Positions 1-8,540 of a stretch of 64,000 bases of DNA are shown here, piece by piece. Each line of letters begins with the position of its first letter. The first letter of the stretch is position 1. The stretch spans positions 744,001 to 808,000 of the forward strand of contig NZ_JALBGC010000001.1 of the NCBI RefSeq assembly GCF_022631375.1. Reading direction: 5' to 3'. A program made the position numbers and the translations under genes. The notes beneath the pieces were generated by a model, which saw nothing but the letters and a program-made list of their open reading frames with translations, ran no database searches and was not told the origin of the DNA. Source of the DNA: Hymenobacter cyanobacteriorum (lineage in GTDB: Bacteria; Bacteroidota; Bacteroidia; Cytophagales; Hymenobacteraceae).

Positions 1-98
1 CCGCTGCCGATGAGGACGCGCCCGGCTTCGACAAGGTGAAGGTGAAAACCAAAAGCCGCACCGGCACGCAAAAAACCAAGGAAAAAACCGACGAGTAA
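1..98 (+). CDS. C-terminal end of an unidentified protein (partial)
   Basis: An open frame enters from the left edge and stops at TAA 96-98. Only about 31 residues are visible: an acidic stretch (AADEDAPGFD) followed by a Lys/Thr-rich tail (KVKVKTKSRTGTQKTKEKT). The tail looks like a disordered, basic C-terminus. No family can be named from it. Codon choice (high G+C third positions) matches the neighbours, so I believe it is coding. Confidence 0.5.
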   Translation, partial: AADEDAPGFDKVKVKTKSRTGTQKTKEKTDE

Positions 99-116
99 CC
101 GGCTGCTGAAAAAGCG

Positions 117-196
117 AAGAGTTAAAAGTGAAGAGTTAAAAGTTGAAACACCCTTTCGTCTGGGCTTTAACTTTTAACTCTTCACTTTTAACTCTT
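117..196. repeat. Perfect 28-nt inverted repeat
   Basis: Arms 117-144 and 169-196 are exact reverse complements, with a 24-nt loop. Each arm is itself a near-tandem repeat of AAGAGTTAAAAGT. It lies between the partial gene and the cyclophilin gene, ending 36 nt before that start codon, and is much more AT-rich than its surroundings. It could form a strong hairpin in RNA and may terminate the upstream gene; it lacks a GC-rich stem. Confidence 0.75.
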
Positions 197-232
197 TATC
201 ATTTACTAGAAAACTGCATTAATCCGATTTCT

Positions 233-973
233 ATGCGACTTCCTGCCGCCGCCGGCCCGCTGCTGCTGGGCCTGAGCCTGCTGGCCGCCTGCAACCAAAC
301 GCCCCCCGCCACCGCGCCTGCCGCCACCAAACCCGTGGTACCCGGCCCCGACCTGGCCACCCTCACCGACAGTGCCGCGCCCGCCGCGCTGCTGGCCTAC
401 GGCCGCCAGTACCCCGGCTCCGAAGTGCTGGTGAAGACGCGCCTGGGCAACATTCGGGTGCGGCTGTACGACGACACGCCCATCCACAAAGCCAACTTCC
501 TGCTGCTGGCCCGCAAGGGCGTGTTCGACGAAACCATGTTCAACCGCGTGGTGAAGGATTTTGCCGTGCAGGGCGGCCAAACCTACGGCGCCCGCACCAT
601 CCGGCTGAAGCGCTACCGCCTGCCGCCGGAAATCCGACCCAACCATTTCCACCAAAAAGGCGCGCTGGGCATGGCCCGCTACGACGACGAGCAAAACCCC
701 GGCCGCCTGTCGTCGAACACCGATTTTTACTTCGTGGTAGGCGAAAAGCTCGCCCCCAACCAGTCGCAGGCCATGGCCGGCCGCAAGCTCACGCCGGCCC
801 AAGTGCAGGCCTACGCCAAGGTGGGCGGCGTGCCCTCGCTCGATGGCCAGTACACCGTGTTCGGCGAGGTTATCGAAGGCCAGGACGTGGTGGATAAAAT
901 ATCTAACCAGCCCGTGGAGTCGGACAAGTGGCCGGTGGAGGACATTAAGATGAAGGTGGAAGTAGTGAAGTGA
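233..973 (+). CDS. Cyclophilin-type peptidyl-prolyl cis-trans isomerase, lipoprotein
   Basis: Predicted to catalyse proline cis-trans isomerisation during folding of exported proteins. I chose the ATG at 233 (246 aa) because it gives a lipoprotein signal with lipobox LAAC at Cys20; an in-frame ATG at 143 would put an AT-rich repeat into the coding region. A Pro/Ala-rich linker follows, then the cyclophilin barrel from about residue 65 to the end. Visible family motifs are FNRVVKDFAVQGG (residues 103-115; Arg105 at the catalytic-arginine position), GALGMAR and VFGEVIEG. The length fits a single-domain bacterial cyclophilin with a lipoprotein leader. It is convergent with the M13 peptidase downstream, separated by a REP-like palindrome and a terminator. 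Confidence 0.93.
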   Translation: MRLPAAAGPLLLGLSLLAACNQTPPATAPAATKPVVPGPDLATLTDSAAPAALLAYGRQYPGSEVLVKTRLGNIRVRLYDDTPIHKANFLLLARKGVFDETMFNRVVKDFAVQGGQTYGARTIRLKRYRLPPEIRPNHFHQKGALGMARYDDEQNPGRLSSNTDFYFVVGEKLAPNQSQAMAGRKLTPAQVQAYAKVGGVPSLDGQYTVFGEVIEGQDVVDKISNQPVESDKWPVEDIKMKVEVVK

Positions 974-990
974 GGAATAATTTGATTTGC

Positions 991-1079
991 CTGTCATCCT
1001 GAGCGCAGCGAAGGACCTTATCACTGATGAACCAATCGTTCTAACGTTACAAGGTCCTTCGCTACGCTCAGGATGACAG
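991..1079. repeat. REP-like palindrome, GTCATCCTGAGC family (copy 1)
   Basis: The left arm starts CTGTCATCCTGAGCGCAGCG and the right arm ends CGCTCAGGATGACAG; about 28 nt of each arm can pair around a variable, AT-richer centre. It lies between convergent genes (cyclophilin and M13 peptidase). Related copies occur at 16721, 46749, 48065, 54433 and 60076. Confidence 0.85.
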
Positions 1080-1099
1080 TTACTTTCCCTCCAGAACGT

Positions 1100-1131
1100 A
1101 AAAAGGCCCGCCCCCAGGGGGAGCGGACCTT
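1100..1131 (-). terminator. Rho-independent terminator of the first M13 peptidase
   Basis: Read on the minus strand, a GC-rich hairpin (GGTCCGCTCCCCC loop GGGGGCGGGCC, one bulge) is followed by a T run. It lies about 60 nt after the stop codon of the peptidase gene at 1192-3291. Confidence 0.7.
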
Positions 1132-1191
1132 CTCTTATCGGGCGCGGAAATGTTTTTCCGTGCTTGATTCAGCTAACCCTAAGCAAACAGC

Positions 1192-3291
1192 TTACCAAAT
1201 TTTGGCGCGGTTGGAAGCCGAGCGCACCATTTTGTCGCCGTCTTTGCAGTTGAAGGCCTTGTGGAACTCCGGGAAGTTCTGCAGCGGCCCGATGGTGCGG
1301 AACTGGCCCGGCGAGTGCGGGTCGGTTTGCACGAGCTGGCGGGTGGTTTCGGGGCGCTGGTTGATGCGCCAGATTTGGGCCCAGCTCAGGAAGAAGCGCT
1401 GCTCGGGCGTAAAGCCGTCAATCAGTTTGCCGGCCTTGGCCTGCGGGGTTTTCATGAAGGCCGCGTAGGCAATGGTAAGGCCGCCGAGGTCGGCCAGGTT
1501 CTCGCCCATCGTCAGCTTGCCGTTCACGTGCACCGAGTCGAGCGGCGAGAAGCCGTCGTACTGCTTGCCCACCACGTCGGCTTTGGCCATGAATTTCTCG
1601 CCGTCCTCCTTGGTCCACCAGTCGCGCAGGTTGCCTTCCGAGTCCACTTTGCGGCCTTGGTCGTCGAAGCCGTGGGTCATTTCGTGGCCGATGACCGCGC
1701 CAATGCCGCCGTAGTTTACCGCGTCGTCGGCGTTGGGGTCGTAGAAGGGCGCTTGCAGGATGCCGGCCGGAAACACAATCTCGTTCAGGCTGGGGTTGTA
1801 GTAGGCGTTCACTGTGGGCGGGGTCATGCCCCACACCGTGCGGTCAACGGGCTGGCCAAACTTGCTGAGGCGGTCCATCGTGTTGAATTCCGACACGGCA
1901 AACAGGTTGTTCAGCGCGCTTTCGCGGCTCACGGTCAGCTTCGAATAGTCCTTCCACTTATCGGGGTAGCCGATTTTCACCACGAAGGCGTTCAACTTTT
2001 TAAGCGCTTCGGCCTTGGTGGCGGCGCTCATCCACTCGGTGGCCTGAATGCGCTCGGCGTAGGCCTGACGCATGTTTTCCACCATCATTTTAGCCTTGGC
2101 TTTGGCGGCAGGACTGAAATCCTGGTCTACGTAAATCTGGCCGAAGGCTTCGCCCAGCGCGCCGTCGGTGGCGGCAAAAGCGCGTTTCCAGCGGGCCTGC
2201 GGCACCTTGGCCCCGCTCGTTACCTGCGAGAATTTGAAGGCCTCGTCCACGTACGCCTTCGGCAGCGCCGAAGTCACGCCTTCCACTAAGTGCCAGCGCA
2301 GGTACTGCTTCTGGTCGGCAATGGGCTCGTCCTTCATCATGGCGTTGGCCTCTTTCAGGTACTCGGGCTGGCCCACGATGATGTCCTTGGCCCCGCTCAG
2401 GCCGCTTTCCTTCAAGCGCAGCGGAATGTCGAGGTTGGGGTAGTCGGCAGCCACCTGGGCCACGGTCATCTTGTTGTAGTTCTTGTCGCGGTCGCGCAGG
2501 GCCACGCGGTCACGGCTGGCTTTGGCCATACGGGTTTCGATGCGCATCACGGCATCGGCGTTGCGCTCGGCCGTGGCTTGGTCGTCGCCCAGCAGCTTAA
2601 AGGTGTTCACCTGGTAGGTGCGGTAGGCCGTGCGAATGGCTTTCGAGCGGGCGTCGTCCTTCAGGTAATAGTCGCGGTCGGCCATGGTCAGGCCACCCTG
2701 GCTCATCTGCACGGCGTACTGCGTGCTGTTTTTGGGGTCTTGGCCCACGCCCAGGCCGTACCAGCCCTTGCCGTAGTTGCGCGGGTCGGCGAGGTAGCGC
2801 TGCACGCCGGCCACGTCCTGGATGGCGTTAATCTTATCGAGGCGGGGCTGCAGGTATTTCAGGCCGGCACGCTCCACGGCCATGCTGTCCATGGCGGCGG
2901 CGTAGAAGTCGCCCACTTTCTGGGCGTTCGAGCCGGGCTTGGCGGTGCGGTCGGCGGCTACCTTATCGAGAATGCCGTGCACCACGTCGCGGTTGCGGTT
3001 GCGCAGCACGTTGAAGCCGCCCCAGCCCGTTTCGGAGGCCGGAATGGGGTTGTTTTTCATCCAGTTGCCGTTGGCAAACCGGTAGAAGTCGTCGCAGGGC
3101 TCCACCGTGCGGTCGAGGTTGGCCAGCGTGATGCCCACGCCCGACTGGCCGGTCGTAGCGGGTACGGTCGTTTTGGTTTTAACGCCGTTGGTTTTGGTTT
3201 TGACCTTGGTCTGGGCCTGGGCTGCGCCGGCGGCCAGCCCCAGCACTGCCGCCGACAAGGCGGTAGCGCGGATAAAAGAAGATGTTGTCAT
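1192..3291 (-). CDS. M13 family (neprilysin/PepO-like) zinc metallopeptidase, copy 1
   Basis: 699 aa with an N-terminal signal peptide (ends near AQAQ, residue 27), then a Lys/Thr-rich segment (residues 28-45), so probably periplasmic. M13 enzymes are zinc endopeptidases that cleave oligopeptides. The zinc site is intact: HEMTH at 536-540, third ligand Glu597 in GENLADLGG, and the substrate-binding motif NAYYNP at 495-500. The C-terminus NRAKIW is typical of the bacterial family (CxxW-like end with Cys at 682). A second copy lies immediately upstream on the same strand (3464-5524) and is strongly similar along its whole length, so this is a tandem duplication. A terminator follows the gene. 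Confidence 0.95.
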   Translation of the reverse strand: MTTSSFIRATALSAAVLGLAAGAAQAQTKVKTKTNGVKTKTTVPATTGQSGVGITLANLDRTVEPCDDFYRFANGNWMKNNPIPASETGWGGFNVLRNRNRDVVHGILDKVAADRTAKPGSNAQKVGDFYAAAMDSMAVERAGLKYLQPRLDKINAIQDVAGVQRYLADPRNYGKGWYGLGVGQDPKNSTQYAVQMSQGGLTMADRDYYLKDDARSKAIRTAYRTYQVNTFKLLGDDQATAERNADAVMRIETRMAKASRDRVALRDRDKNYNKMTVAQVAADYPNLDIPLRLKESGLSGAKDIIVGQPEYLKEANAMMKDEPIADQKQYLRWHLVEGVTSALPKAYVDEAFKFSQVTSGAKVPQARWKRAFAATDGALGEAFGQIYVDQDFSPAAKAKAKMMVENMRQAYAERIQATEWMSAATKAEALKKLNAFVVKIGYPDKWKDYSKLTVSRESALNNLFAVSEFNTMDRLSKFGQPVDRTVWGMTPPTVNAYYNPSLNEIVFPAGILQAPFYDPNADDAVNYGGIGAVIGHEMTHGFDDQGRKVDSEGNLRDWWTKEDGEKFMAKADVVGKQYDGFSPLDSVHVNGKLTMGENLADLGGLTIAYAAFMKTPQAKAGKLIDGFTPEQRFFLSWAQIWRINQRPETTRQLVQTDPHSPGQFRTIGPLQNFPEFHKAFNCKDGDKMVRSASNRAKIW

Positions 3292-3365
3292 ATTTGAATG
3301 AAATTGAGCAAAACATTAAGAAGCGCAAGTTACAACCGGCTGCGCTTCACGAAAATCGTAAAAAC

Positions 3366-3421
3366 AAAAAAGGAAGAATGAGGAATTCGCAATACCGCTT
3401 TTTCCTCCACTCTTCCTTTTC
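3366..3421 (-). terminator. Imperfect hairpin after the second M13 gene
   Basis: AAAAGGAAGAATGAGGA and TCCTCCACTCTTCCTTTT form an imperfect A/G-rich stem in the 172-nt gap between the two M13 genes, just after the stop codon of the upstream one (minus strand), with T-rich flanks. Weak terminator candidate. Confidence 0.4.
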
Positions 3422-3463
3422 GCTACCGGGTTATGGCGTGGGCCATACTTTTTATGGTGCTGC

Positions 3464-5524
3464 TTACCAGATTTTAGCCCGCTCGGCCTGGGCGCGCATC
3501 ATCTTGCTGCCGTCTTTGCAGCCGAAGGCCTGGTAGAACTCGGGCATATTTTGCAGCGGGCCGATGGTGCGGTACTGGTCGGGCGCGTGCGGGTCGGTGA
3601 GGATGAGCTGACGCGTCATTTCGGGGCGCGTGTTGCTGTGCCACACTTGGCCCCAACTCACGAAAAAACGCTGGTTGGGCGTGAGGCCATCAATTGGCTG
3701 CGCTGCCTTCGCTTGGGGCGTTTTCTGGAACGCGGCGTAGGCGATGGTGAGGCCGCCGAGGTCAGCCAGGTTTTCGCCCATCGTGAGCTTGCCGTTCACA
3801 TGCACCGAGTCCATCGGCGAGAACGCATCGAACTGCTTGCCCACCACTGCCGCGCGCTGGTTGAATTTTTCGCCGTCCTCCTTGGTCCACCAGTCGCGCA
3901 GGTTGCCCTGAGCATCGTACTGGCGGCCCGTATCGTCGAAGCCGTGGGTCATTTCGTGGCCGATGACCGCGCCGATGCCGCCGTAGTTCACCGCATCATC
4001 GGCCTTGGGGTCGTAGAAGGGCGCCTGCAGAATGCCGGCCGGAAACACAATCTCGTTCATCGGCGGGTTGTAGTAGGCATTCACCGTGGGCGGGGTCATA
4101 TCCCACTCGCCCCGGTTAATCGGCTTGCCAAAGTGGTTGAGCTGGTCGCGGGTAGCCCACTCGCGCGCGGCCAGCAGGTTGTTCAGGTACGATTCGCGAC
4201 TTATGGTCAGGGCCGAATAGTCCTTCCACTTGTCGGGGTAGCCAATCTTTACCGCAAAGGCGTTGAGCTTTTTCAGCGCTTCCGTTTTGGTGGCGGCGCT
4301 CATCCAGTCGGTGGCCTTGATGCGCTCGGCGTAGGCGGTGCGCAGGTTTTCAATCATCTGCTTGGCCTTGGCTTTGGCGGCCGGCGTAAACTCTTTGTCG
4401 ACGTAGAGCTGGCCAAAGGCCTCGCCCAGGGCACCGTCCGTCGAGGCCTGCATGCGCTTCCAGCGGGGCTGCTGCTGCTTGGCGCCGCTGGTTACCTGCG
4501 AGAAGCGGAAAGCCTCGTCGCCAAACGCTTTGGGCAGCGCACCCGTCACGCTGCGCACCAGGTGGAAGCGCAGGTACTGCTTCTGGTCGGCAATGGGCTC
4601 GTCCTTCAGCATGGCGCTCACTTCCTTCAGGAATTCGGGCTGGCCCACAATTACTTCCTTGGCCGTGCCCAGCTGATTGTCCTTGAGTATAAGCGGCAGG
4701 TCGATGTTGGGGAAGGCGGCGTTGGCTTCGGCCACCGTCATCTTGTGGTAGTTGGCGTTGGGGTCGCGCAGGTCCACGCGGCTCTTGCTGGCCTTGGCCA
4801 GGCGCGTTTCGATGCGCTGCACGGCCGCGGCGTTGGCTTTGGCCGTGGCTTCGGAATCGCCCAGCTGCTTAAAGGTGTTCACGAGGTAGGTATCGAAAGC
4901 GGCGCGAATGGCCTTCGAACGGGCGTCGTCCTTCAGGTAGTAGTCGCGGTCGGCCAGCGAAAGGCCGCCCTGGCTCATCTGCACGGCGTACTTGGAGCTG
5001 ATTTTATCGTCCTGCGCCACGTAGAAGCCGTACCACACGCTGCCGGCGTGGGCCTTGGGGTCGGCCAGAAAACGCTGCATCTCGGCCAGGTCCTTGATGG
5101 CCGCAATGCGGTTAAGGTGGGGCTGCAGGTATTTCAGGCCCGCAGCCTCGATGGCCGCCGAGTCCATGGCCGAGGCGTAGAAGTCGCCTACTTTTTGCGC
5201 GTTGGTGCCTTTAGCGGCTTTGCCCGCATTCTTAGCCGCGTCATCCAGAATGCCGCGCAGTACGGTTTGGTTGTGGCCGTACAGCACGTTGAAGGAGCCC
5301 CAGCGGCTTTCGGCGGCGGGAATGGGCGTGTTTTTGAGCCAGTTGCCGGAGGCGTAATGATAGAAATCCTCGCAGGGATTTGCCGTCATGTCCATGTTGG
5401 CGAGGTCGATACCGACGCCTTTTTGCGCCGGTTTGGCGGTTTGGGCCGAAGCACTGGTAGCTACCAGGCTGCCGAGTCCGAGTACGGCCAGGCTAAGCCG
5501 CCGGGCCATCGAAGTTGAAAACAT
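3464..5524 (-). CDS. M13 family zinc metallopeptidase, copy 2
   Basis: 686 aa from the ATG at 5524, chosen because it gives a clear signal peptide (MFSTSMARRLSLAVLGLG ... ASAQ). The reading frame stays open much further upstream, but that stretch lies opposite xseA and is not credible. It is a full-length paralogue of the peptidase at 1192-3291, with identical blocks such as VIGHEMTHGFDD (zinc HExxH at about 523-527), TMGENLADLGGLTIAYAAF and the RAKIW end. Predicted periplasmic endopeptidase. It lacks the Lys/Thr-rich N-terminal insert of copy 1, and the GENLAD glutamate is present. The gene is divergent from xseA across a 177-nt gap. Confidence 0.94.
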   Translation of the reverse strand: MFSTSMARRLSLAVLGLGSLVATSASAQTAKPAQKGVGIDLANMDMTANPCEDFYHYASGNWLKNTPIPAAESRWGSFNVLYGHNQTVLRGILDDAAKNAGKAAKGTNAQKVGDFYASAMDSAAIEAAGLKYLQPHLNRIAAIKDLAEMQRFLADPKAHAGSVWYGFYVAQDDKISSKYAVQMSQGGLSLADRDYYLKDDARSKAIRAAFDTYLVNTFKQLGDSEATAKANAAAVQRIETRLAKASKSRVDLRDPNANYHKMTVAEANAAFPNIDLPLILKDNQLGTAKEVIVGQPEFLKEVSAMLKDEPIADQKQYLRFHLVRSVTGALPKAFGDEAFRFSQVTSGAKQQQPRWKRMQASTDGALGEAFGQLYVDKEFTPAAKAKAKQMIENLRTAYAERIKATDWMSAATKTEALKKLNAFAVKIGYPDKWKDYSALTISRESYLNNLLAAREWATRDQLNHFGKPINRGEWDMTPPTVNAYYNPPMNEIVFPAGILQAPFYDPKADDAVNYGGIGAVIGHEMTHGFDDTGRQYDAQGNLRDWWTKEDGEKFNQRAAVVGKQFDAFSPMDSVHVNGKLTMGENLADLGGLTIAYAAFQKTPQAKAAQPIDGLTPNQRFFVSWGQVWHSNTRPEMTRQLILTDPHAPDQYRTIGPLQNMPEFYQAFGCKDGSKMMRAQAERAKIW

Positions 5525-5701
5525 GCAGGGAATGTTGGGTTGGGAAATGATGCCGTGAAGGTACAGACAGGGCAATAGCGGCACGGTTGCACCAACGCCA
5601 CAACATTTGGCACTGGTTCCGGATAAGGCATTCGATTGCGCCAACGCCCCGTACCTGGCCGAGCGGCCAACGCCGCCACTGGCCCGTAACTTGCGCCCCT
5701 T

Positions 5702-7054
5702 ATGCCCCTCTACAACCGCCGCCCCGAACTGCCCCTGGCCCCCGCGCCCGCGCCGCTGGGCCTGGCCGACCTGCTGAGCCAGGTGCGCCTGGTGCTGCAG
5801 CGGCAGCTGGCCGAGTCGTACTGGGTGGTAGCCGAAGTGTCCGACCTCACCGTGCCGCGCTTTGCCGGCGCGCACTGCTACCTCACCCTCACCGAGCAAA
5901 CCACCGACTCGCGCGGCATGCCCATGAAGGCCCAGGCCCGGGCCACGCTCTGGAGCCAGCGCTACCAGCAGCTCGCGCCCGCGTTCGAACGCGCCACCGG
6001 CCAGCCCCTGCGCGCCGGCCTGAAGCTGCTGCTGCGCGTGCAGGTGCGCTTTCACGAGCAGTACGGCCTGAGCCTCGACGTGGTGGCCATCGACCCGAGC
6101 TACACCGTGGGCGAGCTGGCGCTGCTGCGCCTGAAAACCCTGCGCCAGCTCGAAGAAAAAGGCCTGCTGGTGCGCCAGCAGGCGCTGGCCCTGGCGCTGG
6201 CCCCACAGCGGCTGGCGGTCATCTCCTCCCCCACCGCCGCCGGCTTTCAGGATTTTGTGCAGCAACTGCGCGAGGCCCCGTATGATTTTGCCCTCACGCT
6301 TTTTCCGGCCACCATGCAGGGCGACGAGGCCCCGGCCAGCATCCGGGCGGCGCTGGAGGGCGTGCGGGTGCGGCGCGGGCAGTTCGATGCCGTGGTGCTG
6401 ATACGCGGCGGGGGCAGCCGCACCGACCTGCTGGCGTTTGATGAATACGGGCTGGCGGCGGCCGTGGGCGCGTTTCCGCTGCCGGTCCTCACGGGCATCG
6501 GGCACGAGCGCGACGAGGCCGTGGTGGACCTTACCGCCCACCGCGCCCTGAAAACGCCTACCGCCGTCGCCGCCTTCCTAGTGGATAGGCTGGCCCGGCT
6601 CGAAGCCGCCATTCTGGGTCTGGGCGAGCAGGTGGTGGCCGCCGCCCGCCGCCAGCTCAGCCAGCGCCACACCCGCCTCGACCAGTTGGCCGGCCGCACC
6701 CGCTACGCCGCTCAGGGCCAGCTCGATGCCGCCCACGACCGCCTGCGTGCCCGTGCCCGCCAGGCCGCGCAAGGCCCCCGCGAGCAGCTGCGGCAGCTGG
6801 GCCAGGGGCTGGAGCGGTTCCGCCACCAGCTGCCGCGCGCCGCGCGCCGCGCCCTGGCCCGCGAGCAACGCCACCTGCGCCAGCGGGGCCGCCAACTGCT
6901 GCGCCGCTTCGCCCGCCACCACCAGCGCCGCCGCGAAACCCTGCTGCGCCGCCGCTACCAATTGCAGCTGGCCCTGGAGCGCACGCTGCACCGGCAGGAG
7001 CTGCGGCTGGCCGTGTTAGGTGCGCGGCTGCCGGTCGCAAAGCCGGAAGCATAG
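5702..7054 (+). CDS. xseA: Exodeoxyribonuclease VII large subunit
   Basis: 450 aa. Catalytic subunit of ExoVII, a cytoplasmic nuclease that degrades single-stranded DNA to oligonucleotides. It has an N-terminal OB-fold (about 18-115, with VVAEVSDLT and HCYLTL), then the catalytic region with VISSPTAAGFQDF, IRGGGSRTDLLAFDE (about 237-250) and TGIGHERDEAVVDL (about 260-273), and a C-terminal coiled-coil. The coiled-coil, from about residue 294, is unusually basic: about 37 Arg and one Lys in 157 residues. The partner xseB follows 59 nt downstream with a very acidic tail. A -7-like box TAACTTGC ends only 7 nt before the ATG, suggesting a very short leader. Confidence 0.95.
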   Translation: MPLYNRRPELPLAPAPAPLGLADLLSQVRLVLQRQLAESYWVVAEVSDLTVPRFAGAHCYLTLTEQTTDSRGMPMKAQARATLWSQRYQQLAPAFERATGQPLRAGLKLLLRVQVRFHEQYGLSLDVVAIDPSYTVGELALLRLKTLRQLEEKGLLVRQQALALALAPQRLAVISSPTAAGFQDFVQQLREAPYDFALTLFPATMQGDEAPASIRAALEGVRVRRGQFDAVVLIRGGGSRTDLLAFDEYGLAAAVGAFPLPVLTGIGHERDEAVVDLTAHRALKTPTAVAAFLVDRLARLEAAILGLGEQVVAAARRQLSQRHTRLDQLAGRTRYAAQGQLDAAHDRLRARARQAAQGPREQLRQLGQGLERFRHQLPRAARRALAREQRHLRQRGRQLLRRFARHHQRRRETLLRRRYQLQLALERTLHRQELRLAVLGARLPVAKPEA

Positions 7055-7113
7055 CCAGGCCGCTGCTGGCACCGAATAGTAACAACTGACAACAAATCAC
7101 TGACAACCCGATA

Positions 7114-7443
7114 ATGACCTACCGCGAAGCCATCGAAGAGCTCGAAACCATTTTGCGCGCCCTCGAAACCGATGCGGTGGACGTGGACGACCTCACGACG
7201 CGCGTCGAACGCTCGGCCGAGCTCATCCGCCTCTGCCGCCACAAGCTGCGCCACGCCGAAGCCTCCCTCGACCGCGTGTTCGACTCGCTGGATGAAGACG
7301 AGGAAAACGAAGAAATGGAAGAGGGAGAGAACGACGCCGAAGACGACGAAGTGGAAACTGACGAAGACGACGCTGACTCCGACGACGAAGATGAAGACGA
7401 TGAGCACGACCACCTGCCCGGCGGTCCTGGCCGGGCGTGGTAG
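7114..7443 (+). CDS. xseB: Exodeoxyribonuclease VII small subunit with long acidic tail
   Basis: 109 aa. The first 58 or so residues are the normal XseB helical hairpin (YREAIEELETILRALETD ... VERSAELIRLCRHKLRHAE), which packs on the XseA coiled-coil. A tail of about 50 residues follows that is not part of the usual 60-80 aa family: 31 of 44 consecutive residues are Asp or Glu and none is Lys or Arg. It directly follows xseA in the same direction, so the two should be co-transcribed. The tail reads in one frame through a GA-rich stretch, so a frameshift in the last residues cannot be excluded, but the N-terminal part is certain. Confidence 0.92.
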   Translation: MTYREAIEELETILRALETDAVDVDDLTTRVERSAELIRLCRHKLRHAEASLDRVFDSLDEDEENEEMEEGENDAEDDEVETDEDDADSDDEDEDDEHDHLPGGPGRAW

Positions 7444-7715
7444 TTGCGGTCCAGGGCAGTATCGGCTTCGCACGCGGCCGCTGGCGGCAAAGTCCGATTG
7501 AACCATGAGACCTATTTTTCAGTAACAATCAGCCGTTTAACGCACGAATAGCTGTATATATTGACCGCAATGGGTTGGCAACGGACCAACTGCCGCTGTC
7601 TTCACCGTTATTTGTCGTTTCGGCTCCTTTCCACTGTCAGCCAAACCCACTGCTTTGCAGGCAGCGGGAGGGCTTTCGATTCTTTTGCGCAACTTGCCGT
7701 TGTCCGGGCATTCAC

Positions 7716-8540
7716 GTGGCTCATCTGTCTCCCTTGCTTCTACTCACTCCTGCGTTGCTCCTGTTGGTGCTCGGGCTCGTGTGGTTTGTGGTGCGCTACC
7801 AGCGCGGGCAGCTGCACCAGCAGCAGGAGCTGGCCCAGCTGCAGGAAGCTGCCCAGCAGCAGGCGCTGGCCGCCGCCCTGGTGGCCCAGGAAGACGAGCG
7901 CCAGCGCATTGCCGCCGAGCTGCACGACGGCGTGGGCACCATTCTGGCACTGGCCAAGCTGCATCTCTACGCCCCCGGCAGCCCGCCGGCCCCCGAAGCC
8001 AGCGCCCTCATTGACCAGGCCGTGGCCGAAGTGCGCCGCATTTCGCGCAACCTGCAGCCCGCCACGCTGCAGCAGCTGGGCCTGGCCCAGGCGCTGCGGG
8101 CGCTGGTGCAGGCCGTGCCGCCCGAGCACGGCCCCGAAGTGCGGCTCGAACAAAGCGGCACGCTGGGCCGCCTCATTCCCTCGCACGAGCTGATGGTGTA
8201 CCGCATTGCCCAGGAGCTGCTGGCCAACGGCCTGCTGCACGCCGAAGCCCGCCACATTCTCCTGAAAGTCACGGCCTCGCCCGGCCTGCTCGTGCTTACC
8301 TACTCCGACGATGGCCACGGCTTCGACCTGGCCACGCTGGAGGAAATGCCCCCGCCCGGCCCCCACGGCCAGGCCGTGGGCATGGGCCTCATCAACCTGC
8401 GCAGCCGGGTGGCCGTGCTCGGCGGCCAGCTCAGCTACCATTCGCAGCCCGGCGGGGGCACCCGCGTCGAGGCCACGCTGCCGGTGACGCTGCTGGGGCC
8501 CGCTGCTTCGCCTAACACTTCCCTTACTTTTGCTTTATGA
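7716..8540 (+). CDS. Membrane sensor histidine kinase (NarX/HisKA_3 type)
   Basis: 274 aa from a proposed GTG start at 7716. An ATG at 7575 is in frame, but the extra 47 residues are Cys-rich and unlike any domain I know. It has one transmembrane segment (LLLTPALLLLVLGLVWFVV, about residues 6-26), a Gln-rich coiled-coil, the dimerisation/phosphoacceptor motif EDERQRIAAELHDGVG with His70, and an HATPase domain (N-box QELLANGLLHA, G1 DDGHGF, G2 GMGLINLRSR). It has no sizeable extracellular sensor domain, so the signal is probably membrane or cytoplasmic. The ATGA overlap with the response regulator downstream shows translational coupling and partnership. Confidence 0.9.
   Translation: MAHLSPLLLLTPALLLLVLGLVWFVVRYQRGQLHQQQELAQLQEAAQQQALAAALVAQEDERQRIAAELHDGVGTILALAKLHLYAPGSPPAPEASALIDQAVAEVRRISRNLQPATLQQLGLAQALRALVQAVPPEHGPEVRLEQSGTLGRLIPSHELMVYRIAQELLANGLLHAEARHILLKVTASPGLLVLTYSDDGHGFDLATLEEMPPPGPHGQAVGMGLINLRSRVAVLGGQLSYHSQPGGGTRVEATLPVTLLGPAASPNTSLTFAL

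Noticed and set aside
3551-5518. Very long plus-strand open frame (over 650 codons) opposite the second M13 peptidase
   Set aside because: It is a mirror of the M13 gene in a high-GC sequence, rich in Gly/Val/Arg/His without domains. The minus-strand protein has all catalytic motifs.
7075-7110. Direct repeats of CTGACAAC before xseB, considered as an operator
   Set aside because: Only two short copies in an AT-rich gap, no symmetry; too little to claim a site.
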